DNA of 43,943 nucleotides from Paracoccaceae bacterium (GTDB lineage: Bacteria > Pseudomonadota > Alphaproteobacteria > Rhodobacterales > Rhodobacteraceae): NCBI GenBank assembly GCA_902631295.1, contig CACOXV010000016.1, positions 1 to 43,943 on the forward strand, read 5' to 3'. The notes beneath the pieces were generated by a model. That model made no database searches, was not told the DNA's origin, and saw nothing but the letters and a program-made list of their open reading frames with translations. A program made the translations under genes and the position numbers. This document shows, in pieces, positions 1 to 8,593 of this stretch (position 1 is the first letter of the stretch; every line of letters starts with the position of its first letter).

Positions 1-9
1 ATTTATTGG

Positions 10-543
10 GTGAAGATAATCAGAAATTTGCCTTCAGCCAACTCGTTTGGTCAAACCTCAAAGGTTTCACTTACTGTTAATGGAGATAAGATCGAAAAAG
101 AAGTAAGTGTTCGCATGCTCCTATCCGATTTTATACGGCATGAACTAGGTTTGACAGGTACGCACGTCGGATGTGAGCACGGGATTTGCGGTGCTTGCAC
201 AGTAATAATTGACGGTAAATCGTCACGGTCTTGTACCTTACTAGCAGTTCAAGCTGATGGCATCGATTTAAGAACCATCGAGAGTGTGGCTAACAAGGAT
301 GGAAGCTTACACCCGATACAGGAAGCATTTCACGAATGTCACGCTCTGCAGTGTGGTTACTGTACGCCTGGAATGATTATGAATATTGTAAGCGAGTTTG
401 AAAATAACGCAAAAATAGACACAACTGACGAAGCTATTAGAGAACTTCTTGCGGGAAATTTGTGTCGGTGCACAGGCTATGCGAATATTATTGAAGCGGT
501 TCGCGAAGCCGCCGAAAAGCTCCAGAAAAAGCGATTGGAATAA
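10..543 (+). CDS. 2Fe-2S small subunit of a molybdenum hydroxylase (CoxS/XdhA-like)
   Basis: This is the electron-transfer subunit of a xanthine dehydrogenase/CO dehydrogenase family molybdenum hydroxylase. It carries electrons from the Mo centre of the large subunit towards a FAD subunit. Two 2Fe-2S binding regions are visible: C55, C60, C63 and C75 (plant-ferredoxin type), then C115, C118, C152 and C154 in the -CGYCTPG- and -LCRCTGY- motifs. The whole 177-residue length fits the family. The listed start is a GTG at base 10, but the frame stays open to the window edge, so the true start may lie upstream. Typical homologues begin close to the -SKVSLTVNG- stretch at residue 17, so the first 15 or so residues are doubtful. 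The next gene starts 2 bases after the stop. A FAD subunit (CoxM-like) is not seen and may precede the window. Confidence 0.9.
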   Translation: MKIIRNLPSANSFGQTSKVSLTVNGDKIEKEVSVRMLLSDFIRHELGLTGTHVGCEHGICGACTVIIDGKSSRSCTLLAVQADGIDLRTIESVANKDGSLHPIQEAFHECHALQCGYCTPGMIMNIVSEFENNAKIDTTDEAIRELLAGNLCRCTGYANIIEAVREAAEKLQKKRLE

Positions 544-545
544 GC

Positions 546-2942
546 ATGTCCACCAGATCATTTGGAACCAGAGTAAAACGAAACGTTGATCCAAAGCTAC
601 TTAAGGGGGAAGGCTCATTTATTGATGATTTAGACTTACCTGGCGTATTACACGCTGCATTTGTTCGTAGTCCATTCGCCAGAGCCAAAATCAAAAGCGT
701 GGATACGGATTATGCTAGATCAATGGACGGCGTAATGGCCGTTTATACCTGCGATAATATTGGCAATCTAGATATGGAACTACCCTTATTAATTCCGCAC
801 GATTGCATGAATGATGCCAGAACTCAAAGAACTCTAGCTAGAGATGATGTCTATCACGTCGGGCAAGCAGTTGTTATGGTTGTGGCAATTAATCGCTATT
901 TGGCAGAAGATGCAGCTCTCATGGTTGATGTAGATTATGAGCCGCTGGAGGTAGAAGTCGATATAGAAAAAGCGGTCCTGCCGAATGCACCTCTCGTACA
1001 TCCAACCCACCCTGGTAATATTGCGGCTGATCTAACGCAAATATCCGGCGATCCAGAAACAGCTTTTGCCAAAGCTGAGCATGTAACGAAAATTCGTGTC
1101 GAGGTAGAGAGAAGCACTGCAGCGCCCATGGAAACTAGATCAGTAGCCGCCTATTATGATAATATTTCTGGAGTTCTGACAGTGTGGGATGGGACTCAAG
1201 CGCCGCTTACAGTTCGAGGAGGACTAGCATCAATCTTTGAAATTGATGAAGACAAAGTAAGGGTGATAGCGCCAGATGTTGGTGGTGGTTTTGGACAAAA
1301 AGTAATGTTTCCCCACCCTGATGAATTGTTGGTGCCGTTGGCCGCAATGGAACTCGGACTACCTGTTAAATACATAGAGGATAGGCGAGAAAATTTTATA
1401 AGTTCCAATCAAGAACGGAAACAAATTCATCACATCGAGCTGTATTCTACAAAAGACGGTGATGTTATAGGTCTAAAGGATTTTTTCCTGCATGATACTG
1501 GTGCCTTCATTCCTTACGGAATTGCGATAGCTCAAGTCGCATCCACTTCAATTGCGGGACCTTACAGAATACCGAATATACACGTTCAATTTCAGGCTGT
1601 TTACACGCCAACGGTTACAATTACTCCTTACAGAGGATGTGGTCGGCCTCAAGCATGTTTTGCAATCGAGCGGGCGATGGACCAATTAGCGGACGAGTTG
1701 GGGATAGATCGATTTGAAATTAGACGGAAAAATTTAATATCAGACGAACAGTTTCCTTATCCAAGAGAAGGTCTTATTTTTGCCGATGGCTTACCCGTAA
1801 CAATGGATAGTGGCCAGTATTTTAAAGCACTTGATCTAATAGAAGAAAAAATCGATGCTAGAAATTTTCCTAAAATGCAAGAGGAAGCCAGAAGTCAGGG
1901 TAAGTATCTTGGTTTAGGTTTAGCGTACTATGTTGAGGGGACTGGGTTAGGCCCATACGAAGGTGGTCATATTAAAATTCATCCAATTACAGGTAAAGTT
2001 TATGTAAATACTGGCTTATCGGGTCAGGGACAAGGGCATGACACTGTTTTTGCACAAATAGTTGCTGATCAACTGGGAGTTAACGTTGAAGACGTTATTT
2101 TGACGGAGGGTGACAGTGGTGCCTATGATTGGGGTGTGGCAACATTCGCAAGTAGGGCTGCCGTTGTTTCAGGTAATGCGATACACAAGACCGCACTTAT
2201 TGTAAGAAAGAAAACGATCAAGGCTGCCGCCAATATGCTAGAGGTTGATGAAGACCAGATTGAGTTAAGGGATGGACATGCTTGGGTGCATAACTCAAAT
2301 CGTAGTGTTTCACTGGCTGCTGTTGCAACTGCAACAAATCCATTGAGGTATGCATTCAATGAGGCGGCAAAAGCGGCAACCCAATTCGCCCCTGCCAGCA
2401 GACATGATGGTCCTGCTTTAGACGAAGGCCAGGCCCCTGGACTTGAAGCAACGGATTACTATAGCCCACCTGCAGCAACCTGGGCCTATGGTGTGCATGC
2501 GGCAATAGTTGAGGTTGATGAGATTACTTGTGAAACAAAAATTAAAAAATATGCGCTCGTTCATGATTGTGGCAACATGATTAATCCCACAATAGTTGAA
2601 GGGCAGGTAATGGGCGGCGTGGCGCAAGGTATCGCAGGCGCAATGTACGAGAAAGTTGAGTTTGACGAAGATGGTAATATCTCTAATGCAAATTTTGTGG
2701 ATTTTGTGATTCCATATGCAACCGAAATTCCGAAGGTTGAAATGTATCACCTTGAAACGCCAACACCTTTAAATCCACTTGGTGTAAAAGGCGTTGGAGA
2801 AGCTGGTTGCATTGCCACTGCAGCAACAATTGCCTCTGGCCTGACAGATGCATTAAAGGAGTTTGGAAATCCAAAATTTCGTTCAACTCCAATAACTCCA
2901 AGTATGATACATGAGGTTATAAGTTCGGGTAGTAGCGGGTGA
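546..2942 (+). CDS. Large (molybdopterin) subunit of a xanthine dehydrogenase-family hydroxylase
   Basis: This is the catalytic subunit that binds the molybdenum-MCD cofactor and hydroxylates a carbon of a heterocyclic or similar substrate. The N-terminal a/b-hammerhead domain starts with the usual -GEGSFIDD- stretch. The cofactor motif GGGFGQK lies at residues 246-252, and the C-terminal catalytic glutamate (E752 in -GVGEAG-) is present. At the active-site loop the protein reads PYRGCGR (361-367). True form I CO dehydrogenases have AYxCSFR with the copper-binding Cys, and form II proteins have AYRGAGR. This one is form II-like with a Cys one position later, so it should not be called CO dehydrogenase. 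The length of 798 aa is normal. It follows the 2Fe-2S subunit by 2 bases and is followed by a nucleoside-type ABC importer, which hints at a purine-like or N-heterocyclic substrate (inference). Confidence 0.88.
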   Translation: MSTRSFGTRVKRNVDPKLLKGEGSFIDDLDLPGVLHAAFVRSPFARAKIKSVDTDYARSMDGVMAVYTCDNIGNLDMELPLLIPHDCMNDARTQRTLARDDVYHVGQAVVMVVAINRYLAEDAALMVDVDYEPLEVEVDIEKAVLPNAPLVHPTHPGNIAADLTQISGDPETAFAKAEHVTKIRVEVERSTAAPMETRSVAAYYDNISGVLTVWDGTQAPLTVRGGLASIFEIDEDKVRVIAPDVGGGFGQKVMFPHPDELLVPLAAMELGLPVKYIEDRRENFISSNQERKQIHHIELYSTKDGDVIGLKDFFLHDTGAFIPYGIAIAQVASTSIAGPYRIPNIHVQFQAVYTPTVTITPYRGCGRPQACFAIERAMDQLADELGIDRFEIRRKNLISDEQFPYPREGLIFADGLPVTMDSGQYFKALDLIEEKIDARNFPKMQEEARSQGKYLGLGLAYYVEGTGLGPYEGGHIKIHPITGKVYVNTGLSGQGQGHDTVFAQIVADQLGVNVEDVILTEGDSGAYDWGVATFASRAAVVSGNAIHKTALIVRKKTIKAAANMLEVDEDQIELRDGHAWVHNSNRSVSLAAVATATNPLRYAFNEAAKAATQFAPASRHDGPALDEGQAPGLEATDYYSPPAATWAYGVHAAIVEVDEITCETKIKKYALVHDCGNMINPTIVEGQVMGGVAQGIAGAMYEKVEFDEDGNISNANFVDFVIPYATEIPKVEMYHLETPTPLNPLGVKGVGEAGCIATAATIASGLTDALKEFGNPKFRSTPITPSMIHEVISSGSSG

Positions 2943-3035
2943 GAAGGCTTGGATACATTAAGTGAGCAATTCTTCAAAATCCTCAATAAAAAAAGTAAAT
3001 AATTATGTTTTTTAAGCTTATAAAAGGAGGTAAGT

Positions 3036-4112
3036 ATGAAAAGTTTATTTAAAGCTGGGCTGGTTATTCTCGCCAGTACTTTCTGTTTGGGGCAATCTGC
3101 TCTCGCGGAGAGAATTATAAAAGGTGACCCAAAACCTGCTATGATCATTTTTTCACAGAAAAATGATGGAGGTTGGTCGCAGGCTCTTGATGAGGCTAGG
3201 CAGAAGATTGAAGCGGAATTAGGTCTGACAATTCCAGTGGTAGAAAATGTCCCAGAAAATGCGGCGGCTGTAAAACCTGCAGTTGAATTATTTATAGACC
3301 GTGGGCACAATATAATCCTGGGGTCTGCATTTGGTTACTCTGATGCGTTCAAAGAACTCGCTGAAAAGTATCCTGACGTAGTCTTTTTAAATCCAGCTGG
3401 AACCACTAACGGCGATAACCTTATGTCGTATTATGGTCGAACATATGAAAGTCAATATTTATGTGGTATGGCAGCTGGAGCTATTTCAAAAACTGGTAAG
3501 TTAGGTTTTGTAGCAGCTAATCCCTTTGGACTTGTGAATTGGACCGTAAATGCTTTTGCCATGGGTGCACGCGAAATGAATCCAGATGCTACACTAACTG
3601 TGGTCTTTACTGGGGCGTGGAATGATCCTGTCAAAGAGCGAGCAGCATCAGAAGCCCTTGCTGAGCAAGGAATTGATGTAATCGGCCAGCATGTTGATAC
3701 TCCCACACCTCAGATCGTAGCCAAGGAAAAAGGAATGTACGCCACTGGGCATCACAGGGATCTGTCAGAGTTTAGTTCCGCTACGCAATGTTCTTCTGTT
3801 TGGGTTTGGGATCGATTTCTCATACCTGAGATAAAGAAAATAGCTGCTGGGACATGGGAGTCCTCACCCTGGGGCGCATTCCTTTCTATTGGTCAAGGCG
3901 GTACTGATATTGCCTGTTGTGGAGACGCTGTTTCCAGTGATCAAAAAGCTAAAATAATGAAAGCGCGTGACGACATAATGGCCGGAAAGCATATATTTGC
4001 TGGACCTCTAAAAGATGGGTCTGGTGCGCTTAAAGTGAAATCGGGAGAAGTCATGGGCGATGCAGATTTATGGGGCATGGACTGGTTTGTCGAAGGCGTT
4101 ATAAGTCAGTAG
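3036..4112 (+). CDS. BMP-family ABC transporter substrate-binding protein
   Basis: This is a periplasmic binding protein of the BMP/PnrA (Med) family, whose known members bind nucleosides or related purines for import. The first 24 residues form a signal peptide (basic start, hydrophobic core, cut after -SALA). The rest is a periplasmic-binding fold with the family's -KNDGGWSQA- region near residue 43 and a -FLNPAGTT- stretch. A perfect AGGAGG ribosome site lies at 3025-3030, five bases before the ATG, which settles the start. It heads a four-gene import operon (binding protein, double ATPase, two permeases) just downstream of the molybdenum hydroxylase. The substrate is not known from sequence; a purine, nucleoside or related heterocycle is the likely class. 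Confidence 0.9.
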   Translation: MKSLFKAGLVILASTFCLGQSALAERIIKGDPKPAMIIFSQKNDGGWSQALDEARQKIEAELGLTIPVVENVPENAAAVKPAVELFIDRGHNIILGSAFGYSDAFKELAEKYPDVVFLNPAGTTNGDNLMSYYGRTYESQYLCGMAAGAISKTGKLGFVAANPFGLVNWTVNAFAMGAREMNPDATLTVVFTGAWNDPVKERAASEALAEQGIDVIGQHVDTPTPQIVAKEKGMYATGHHRDLSEFSSATQCSSVWVWDRFLIPEIKKIAAGTWESSPWGAFLSIGQGGTDIACCGDAVSSDQKAKIMKARDDIMAGKHIFAGPLKDGSGALKVKSGEVMGDADLWGMDWFVEGVISQ

Positions 4113-4131
4113 AAGCAGAAGAATTTGATTA

Positions 4132-5643
4132 ATGGTAAAGATTAATCAAAATTACAAAATTAAAATGGAGAAAATCACCAAGTCATTTGGTGATTTTCTT
4201 GCTCTTGATGATGTGACTTTTAATCTAGATTTTGGAGAGGTTCACGCTCTACTTGGTGAAAACGGAGCAGGTAAATCGTCTTTAATGAATGTACTGTCAG
4301 GAATATATGCACCGGACCGAGGCGAAATTAGTATTGATGGTAAAGTAGTAAATATAAATGGACCGTCTGACTCTAAATTTCTGGGTGTAGGTATGGTTCA
4401 TCAGCATTTTAGGCTAGTAAAAAGTTTTAGTGCACTTGATAACATAGCTTTAAGTATAAACCAGGCGTCTTACTACACTGAGAAAGACAATCTTCGCCAT
4501 AAAATCTTAAAGAAAATGGACGAAATTGGTTTTGAACTCGATCTTGATAATCCAGTTGGTTTATTGTCCGTTGCTGAGCAACAAAGAGTAGAAATCTTAA
4601 AAGTTTTAATCGCAGGTGCCTCTATAATCATTTTAGACGAGCCAACCGCCGTACTAACAGATGAAGAATCTCACGGATTTTTTAAAATTATAAGATCTCT
4701 TGCACGTTCTGGAACTTCAGTTGTCTTAGTTACTCACAAGCTGAAGGAAGCTAAAGAATTCTCAGACAAAATTAGTGTTCTCCGCAATGGGAAAATGGTT
4801 GATACCGTTATACCAGGGGAATTAGATGATGAAGCATTAATAAATTTGATAGTTGGTGAAGTATTCAAGGAAAAGCCTCAGTTAAGTAATAATTTTGGTG
4901 AGGAAAAGTTAGTGATATCAGATCTAAATCTTCATCGTACTAACCACGCCATGGGATTAACCAATATAAATTTTAAAATTCGTGAGGGTGAAATTTACGG
5001 CATTGCAGGGGTAGGTGGAAATGGTCAGGCAGAGTTATCGACCGTATTGATGGGCTTAACAAAGCTGAATAGCGGCTCGATTAAATTAGCAGGCTATGGC
5101 GATATTACAAAGTTTCGGACCGACCAAAGACGGAAGTGCGGGTTAGTTTATATTCCTGCTGACAGGCAGAAGTATGCATTAGCAGGCGAACTTAGTGTTG
5201 CAGACAACTATGCTGTATCCGCAATTCTTAGGGGTGACTTAGGTAGTTGGATGGGAGTGCAAAAATTAGGAAAACAGCGAAGCACTTCGGAGGCTATACA
5301 AGAGTTTGATATATACGGCGTGCAAAGGCTAAATCAAAATGCTGCTCTTTTATCCGGTGGTAATGCACAAAAACTGGTTATAGCGCGCGAGTTTTCATCA
5401 AAACCCTCTGTGGTAATTGCTCACAGTCCGAGTAGAGGGTTGGATCTTAAGGCCGCTGCCTTTGTTCATAAGCAATTATTGGCTGCAAGAGATGCGGGCG
5501 CCGCTGTATTGTTATTAAGTGAAGATTTGGATGAAGTTATGCTGCTATCGGATACTATTGGTGTTATTAATCGCGGTCGCATAACTGCAGAATTCGCTTC
5601 ACCAGCTGATCGACAAAAAATTGGAAAGGCTATGGTAAATTGA
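4132..5643 (+). CDS. ABC transporter ATP-binding protein, two NBDs (nucleoside/sugar type)
   Basis: This cytoplasmic ATPase drives the BMP-type importer. It contains two fused nucleotide-binding domains. NBD1 has Walker A GENGAGKSS (42-50), signature LSVAEQQ (usual form LSVGEQQ) and Walker B with D169-E170. NBD2 has a degenerate Walker A (GIAGVGGNGQ, from 290) and a signature LLSGGNAQK (406-414), followed by a -SRGLD- motif where the Walker B glutamate is not conserved. This asymmetry is normal for the sugar/nucleoside ABC subgroup (YufO, RbsA-like). The 503-residue length fits. It starts 19 bases after the binding protein's stop, and its end overlaps the next gene's TTG start. Confidence 0.92.
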   Translation: MVKINQNYKIKMEKITKSFGDFLALDDVTFNLDFGEVHALLGENGAGKSSLMNVLSGIYAPDRGEISIDGKVVNINGPSDSKFLGVGMVHQHFRLVKSFSALDNIALSINQASYYTEKDNLRHKILKKMDEIGFELDLDNPVGLLSVAEQQRVEILKVLIAGASIIILDEPTAVLTDEESHGFFKIIRSLARSGTSVVLVTHKLKEAKEFSDKISVLRNGKMVDTVIPGELDDEALINLIVGEVFKEKPQLSNNFGEEKLVISDLNLHRTNHAMGLTNINFKIREGEIYGIAGVGGNGQAELSTVLMGLTKLNSGSIKLAGYGDITKFRTDQRRKCGLVYIPADRQKYALAGELSVADNYAVSAILRGDLGSWMGVQKLGKQRSTSEAIQEFDIYGVQRLNQNAALLSGGNAQKLVIAREFSSKPSVVIAHSPSRGLDLKAAAFVHKQLLAARDAGAAVLLLSEDLDEVMLLSDTIGVINRGRITAEFASPADRQKIGKAMVN

Positions 5644-6719
5644 ATTCCTATCCAACCATTAACAAAAGAAAAGGCGTCAAATTAGAATTACGTGACCCAA
5701 TGAATTTTGTGAATAAGTTTATAGTACTAATTTTATCAATTTTTACAGGATTATTCATATCATTTATTATATTGGTTTTATCTGGTGTTTCGGGCTCAGC
5801 TTTATGGAAGGAATTTGTGGTTTACATTTTCACAAGTGAGAAAAACTTGTCCTCAGTTTTAATTCAGGCTTCTCCATTTGTAGTTGCAGGGCTTGCGGCA
5901 GCGGTAGCATTCAAAGCGCGGTTTTGGAACATTGGTATTGAAGGACAAATGATTTTTGGAGCTATTGCAGCAACTTATATTGCAATTAATGACATTGGAC
6001 CAGGGTCAGTACGTCTATTACTAATGTTTACAGCCGCCGGTTTGGGTGGTGTGTTTTGGATATTGTTACCTGCATTCCTCAAAATTAAATTAGATGTTAA
6101 CGAGATTATCTCGACCCTTTTAATGAACTATATTGCATTTAACTTTTTGCTACATCTTCTCTATGGAAGCTGGCGAGATCCATCCACTGGTTTTCCTAAC
6201 TCAGAGCAATATGATGTATTTGAGATTTTACCGTTACTCGGGTGGCAGAGTTTGAACTTCTCATCTGTAATTGCAGTGTTATTAGTAGTTATTATTTTCT
6301 GGCTTTTTGTGAGTTCTCGCTTTGGATTTGTTTTGAACGTCCTACATGCAAGCAGTGATATGGCAAAGTATATGGGTATTCGAGTAAGTTTGGTTATTTT
6401 GATAGTAACTGTAGTATCAGGATTTCTATCGGGGATTTGTGGCTTTCTAGTCAGTTCCGGCATAGAAAGTCGGATGACGCAATCTTTCTTTCTGGGGTTT
6501 GGATTTTCAGGGATTTTGATATCATTTTTGGCTAGAGATAATCCGATTGGTATACTTGTGGTATCGCTACTTTTTGCTACTCTTGTTATTGGTGGTCAAA
6601 GTCTTCAAGTATTTTATCAAATACCTTTTGCGATGGTGCAATTAATGCAAGCAATAATTGTAATGTGCGTGGCCGCATCTGAGTTTTTTATACGTTATCG
6701 TTTAATCTTTTCTTTTTAG
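5640..6719 (+). CDS. ABC transporter permease (BMP/nucleoside type, YufP-like)
   Basis: This is one of two inner-membrane permease subunits of the importer. It has about nine or ten hydrophobic segments and the family's -FWNIGIEGQ- motif near residue 100, followed by -NEIISTLLMNYIA-. The start is chosen as TTG at 5640, overlapping the ATPase stop. A GGAAAGG ribosome site lies about ten bases before it, and the family-typical -LELR- stretch before the first membrane segment would be lost if translation began at the ATG at 5700. The 359-residue length agrees with homologues. It forms an operon with the genes on both sides. Confidence 0.88.
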   Translation: MNSYPTINKRKGVKLELRDPMNFVNKFIVLILSIFTGLFISFIILVLSGVSGSALWKEFVVYIFTSEKNLSSVLIQASPFVVAGLAAAVAFKARFWNIGIEGQMIFGAIAATYIAINDIGPGSVRLLLMFTAAGLGGVFWILLPAFLKIKLDVNEIISTLLMNYIAFNFLLHLLYGSWRDPSTGFPNSEQYDVFEILPLLGWQSLNFSSVIAVLLVVIIFWLFVSSRFGFVLNVLHASSDMAKYMGIRVSLVILIVTVVSGFLSGICGFLVSSGIESRMTQSFFLGFGFSGILISFLARDNPIGILVVSLLFATLVIGGQSLQVFYQIPFAMVQLMQAIIVMCVAASEFFIRYRLIFSF

Positions 6720-6731
6720 AGGTACAGTTAT

Positions 6732-7664
6732 ATGGACTTTCTAATCTTTTGGCTATCTAACGTACCAGGGTTTGCAACGCCTTTCGCCTTGGGGGTTCTC
6801 GGAATGATTATTTGTGAACGTTCAGGTGTATTAAATTTAGGTGCAGAAGGCTTTGTGTTGGTGGGCGCTATGTCGGGAGCCGGAGTATTAATATCAGTTG
6901 GGGATGTACCTTTTGTTGCCTTGTTAATAGCTGGATTATCGGGTTCCTTATTGGGCTTACTATTTGGTTTTTTAGTTACAATACTCAGGGTAAATCAAGT
7001 AATTGCGGGTTTGATTATGGTTTTTCTGGCACAAGGTCTTACCAGCCTTTTGTCCAGGAATATGGATTGGGTTAATAAACCATTTGCGGGCTTGTCAAAG
7101 CTGAATACTGGCATACTAACTGAAATACCGGTAATCGGACCTATTATTTTTCAACAAGATTTATTAGTTTATTGTACCTTATTATTCTATTTGGTTGCCT
7201 TTTATTTTATTTATAGAACAAGTATTGGGTTAAGGTTAAGGGCTGTCGGTGAAAACCCTGACGCCGTAGACGCTGCAGGGGGGGACGTAATTTTAATAAG
7301 ATTACTTGCTGTTACAATTGGTACGTTTTTCTTAGGTTTAGCCGGGGGCTACTTTACTGTTGTAGTTTCGAAAATATGGGTTGACGGAATATCAGGCGGA
7401 CGAGGCTGGATAATAATAGCTCTGGTGATCTTCGCTCGTTGGCAACTGTCAAGGGCTTTGCTTGGAGCTGTAATATTTGGCTGTATTGAGGCCTTAATTC
7501 CTAGGTTGGCGGCTATTGGAGTGCAACTACCGCAGTATTTCGTTTTAATGATGCCATATGCAATTACTCTACTAGTAATGGTGTGGTCTAATCTAAATCC
7601 AAAAAATATTAAGGCAGCACCTGCATCTTTAGGGCGTCCTTTTCTCCGAGAGGAAAGGCATTAG
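6732..7664 (+). CDS. ABC transporter permease (BMP/nucleoside type, YufQ-like)
   Basis: This is the second, shorter permease of the importer, 310 aa, with eight or more membrane segments. The family motif -GVLNLGAEGFVLVGA- lies at about residues 32-46, and -RAVGENPDAVDAAGGD- is found in the cytoplasmic loop near 177-192 that contacts the ATPase. A ribosome site AGAGG overlaps the previous stop codon. It is the last gene of the import operon; the tRNA-Arg gene follows after about 75 bases. Confidence 0.92.
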   Translation: MDFLIFWLSNVPGFATPFALGVLGMIICERSGVLNLGAEGFVLVGAMSGAGVLISVGDVPFVALLIAGLSGSLLGLLFGFLVTILRVNQVIAGLIMVFLAQGLTSLLSRNMDWVNKPFAGLSKLNTGILTEIPVIGPIIFQQDLLVYCTLLFYLVAFYFIYRTSIGLRLRAVGENPDAVDAAGGDVILIRLLAVTIGTFFLGLAGGYFTVVVSKIWVDGISGGRGWIIIALVIFARWQLSRALLGAVIFGCIEALIPRLAAIGVQLPQYFVLMMPYAITLLVMVWSNLNPKNIKAAPASLGRPFLREERH

Positions 7665-7738
7665 ACACTTGTAAAAAGCTAAAAGATTGTGCACAGCTTG
7701 TAAAAAAGTTTAGACAATTGCTACCTCGTGTAGGCTAC

Positions 7739-7815
<77 letters not shown>

Positions 7816-7822
7816 TCTTTTA

Positions 7823-8347
7823 TTATTTTTGATGAATAACTTGGCTGAATCTCTCAACTTCATCCCAATCTGTAAACTCGTATTCTTTTGATGTATCGGT
7901 CGGTCCTTTTGTGATAAACATGATTAATCTTATCATTTGTTTATCAATAAATTTATAAGATGGATAATCTATTCTACCCGCAAATACTCCGAGTTTGTTA
8001 GGTTCCCAATTCGATAATTTCAAAAATTTTTTCATGTACGGGTTCGTTTCAGGAGTATTTTTGTGTTCCTTGCGTGCGACGACATTCACAGTAAAAAAAG
8101 CAGTAAATTTTTCTTTAAGAATTACAATATTATTCTCTACGAACTCATAAATTTTTGGGCTGTGTTTACCATATCGTATGCTGGCACCTACAATAATTTT
8201 ATTATAATCTTTTAAATTAAATGTTGCTGCATCATCAACTGAACACATATCAATTGATGTATTTTCGTGCGCTGTAGAAATAATCTTTTCGCATATCTTT
8301 TTTGTTTGTCCATCTATTGTAGAGTAAACCACTAATGTGTCTTTCAT
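7823..8347 (-). CDS. hemG: Protoporphyrinogen IX dehydrogenase (quinone), HemG-type flavodoxin
   Basis: This enzyme oxidises protoporphyrinogen IX to protoporphyrin IX in haem synthesis, using FMN and passing electrons to the respiratory quinone. The 174-residue protein is a long-chain flavodoxin. It has an N-terminal FMN loop (-VVYSTIDGQTKKI-), -VGASIRYGKHS-, -FFTVNVVARKEHKNTPETN-, a -YPSYKFIDKQMIRLIM- insert and a C-terminal -TDWDEV-, all of which match the E. coli HemG pattern as I remember it. A ribosome site AAGGA precedes the ATG by about 8 bases. It stands alone, with its 3' end almost touching tRNA-Arg and its promoter region shared with the photolyase gene. Many alphaproteobacteria use HemJ instead, so HemG is less usual here. 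Confidence 0.85.
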   Translation of the reverse strand: MKDTLVVYSTIDGQTKKICEKIISTAHENTSIDMCSVDDAATFNLKDYNKIIVGASIRYGKHSPKIYEFVENNIVILKEKFTAFFTVNVVARKEHKNTPETNPYMKKFLKLSNWEPNKLGVFAGRIDYPSYKFIDKQMIRLIMFITKGPTDTSKEYEFTDWDEVERFSQVIHQK

Positions 8348-8382
8348 GCAAAAATCCTTAATTACAATTTTGAAATCAAATG

Positions 8383-8404
8383 TTGTTTAACAGTGTTTTA
8401 ACAA
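8383..8404. promoter_or_regulatory. Imperfect inverted repeat before hemG
   Basis: The arms TTGTT and AACAA are perfectly matched, with two further matched A-T pairs inside a 22-base element. It lies 36-57 bases upstream of the hemG ATG, where an operator could sit. It is AT-rich and short, so chance is a real possibility. Confidence 0.2.
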
Positions 8405-8520
8405 ATAAAAAGTAATACGTGAATTAAATCATTTAATTAAAGAAACAGATTTCGCAAACAGCTATTAAAAAATTTTCGTTGTGCCAAATAGGCTAACCAA
8501 AACTATTAATTTATTTATAA

Positions 8521-8542
8521 ATACAGTCTGAATACAGCTTGA
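8521..8542 (+). promoter_or_regulatory. 11-bp direct repeat upstream of the photolyase gene
   Basis: Two adjacent 11-base units, ATACAGTCTGA and ATACAGCTTGA, lie about 50-70 bases before the photolyase ATG. They place GAAT-N7-GAAT at 8530-8544. The same 4-7-4 spacing is used by the alphaproteobacterial LexA box (GAAC-N7-GAAC), but the last base of each half differs. It is a possible regulator site, not an identified one. Confidence 0.3.
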
Positions 8543-8593
8543 ATGCTTATCTCTTAATACTACCCTTTAATTTCTTACAGTAGGGCAGATTTT

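Noticed and set aside
546-2942. Annotation as aerobic CO dehydrogenase large subunit (coxL)
   Set aside because: The active-site loop is PYRGCGR rather than AYxCSFR, so the copper-binding Cys position is not filled; it is a form II-like hydroxylase of unknown substrate.
2747-3310. 187-codon minus-strand ORF across the end of the hydroxylase gene and the start of the binding-protein gene
   Set aside because: It has no family features and overlaps two clear genes on the other strand.
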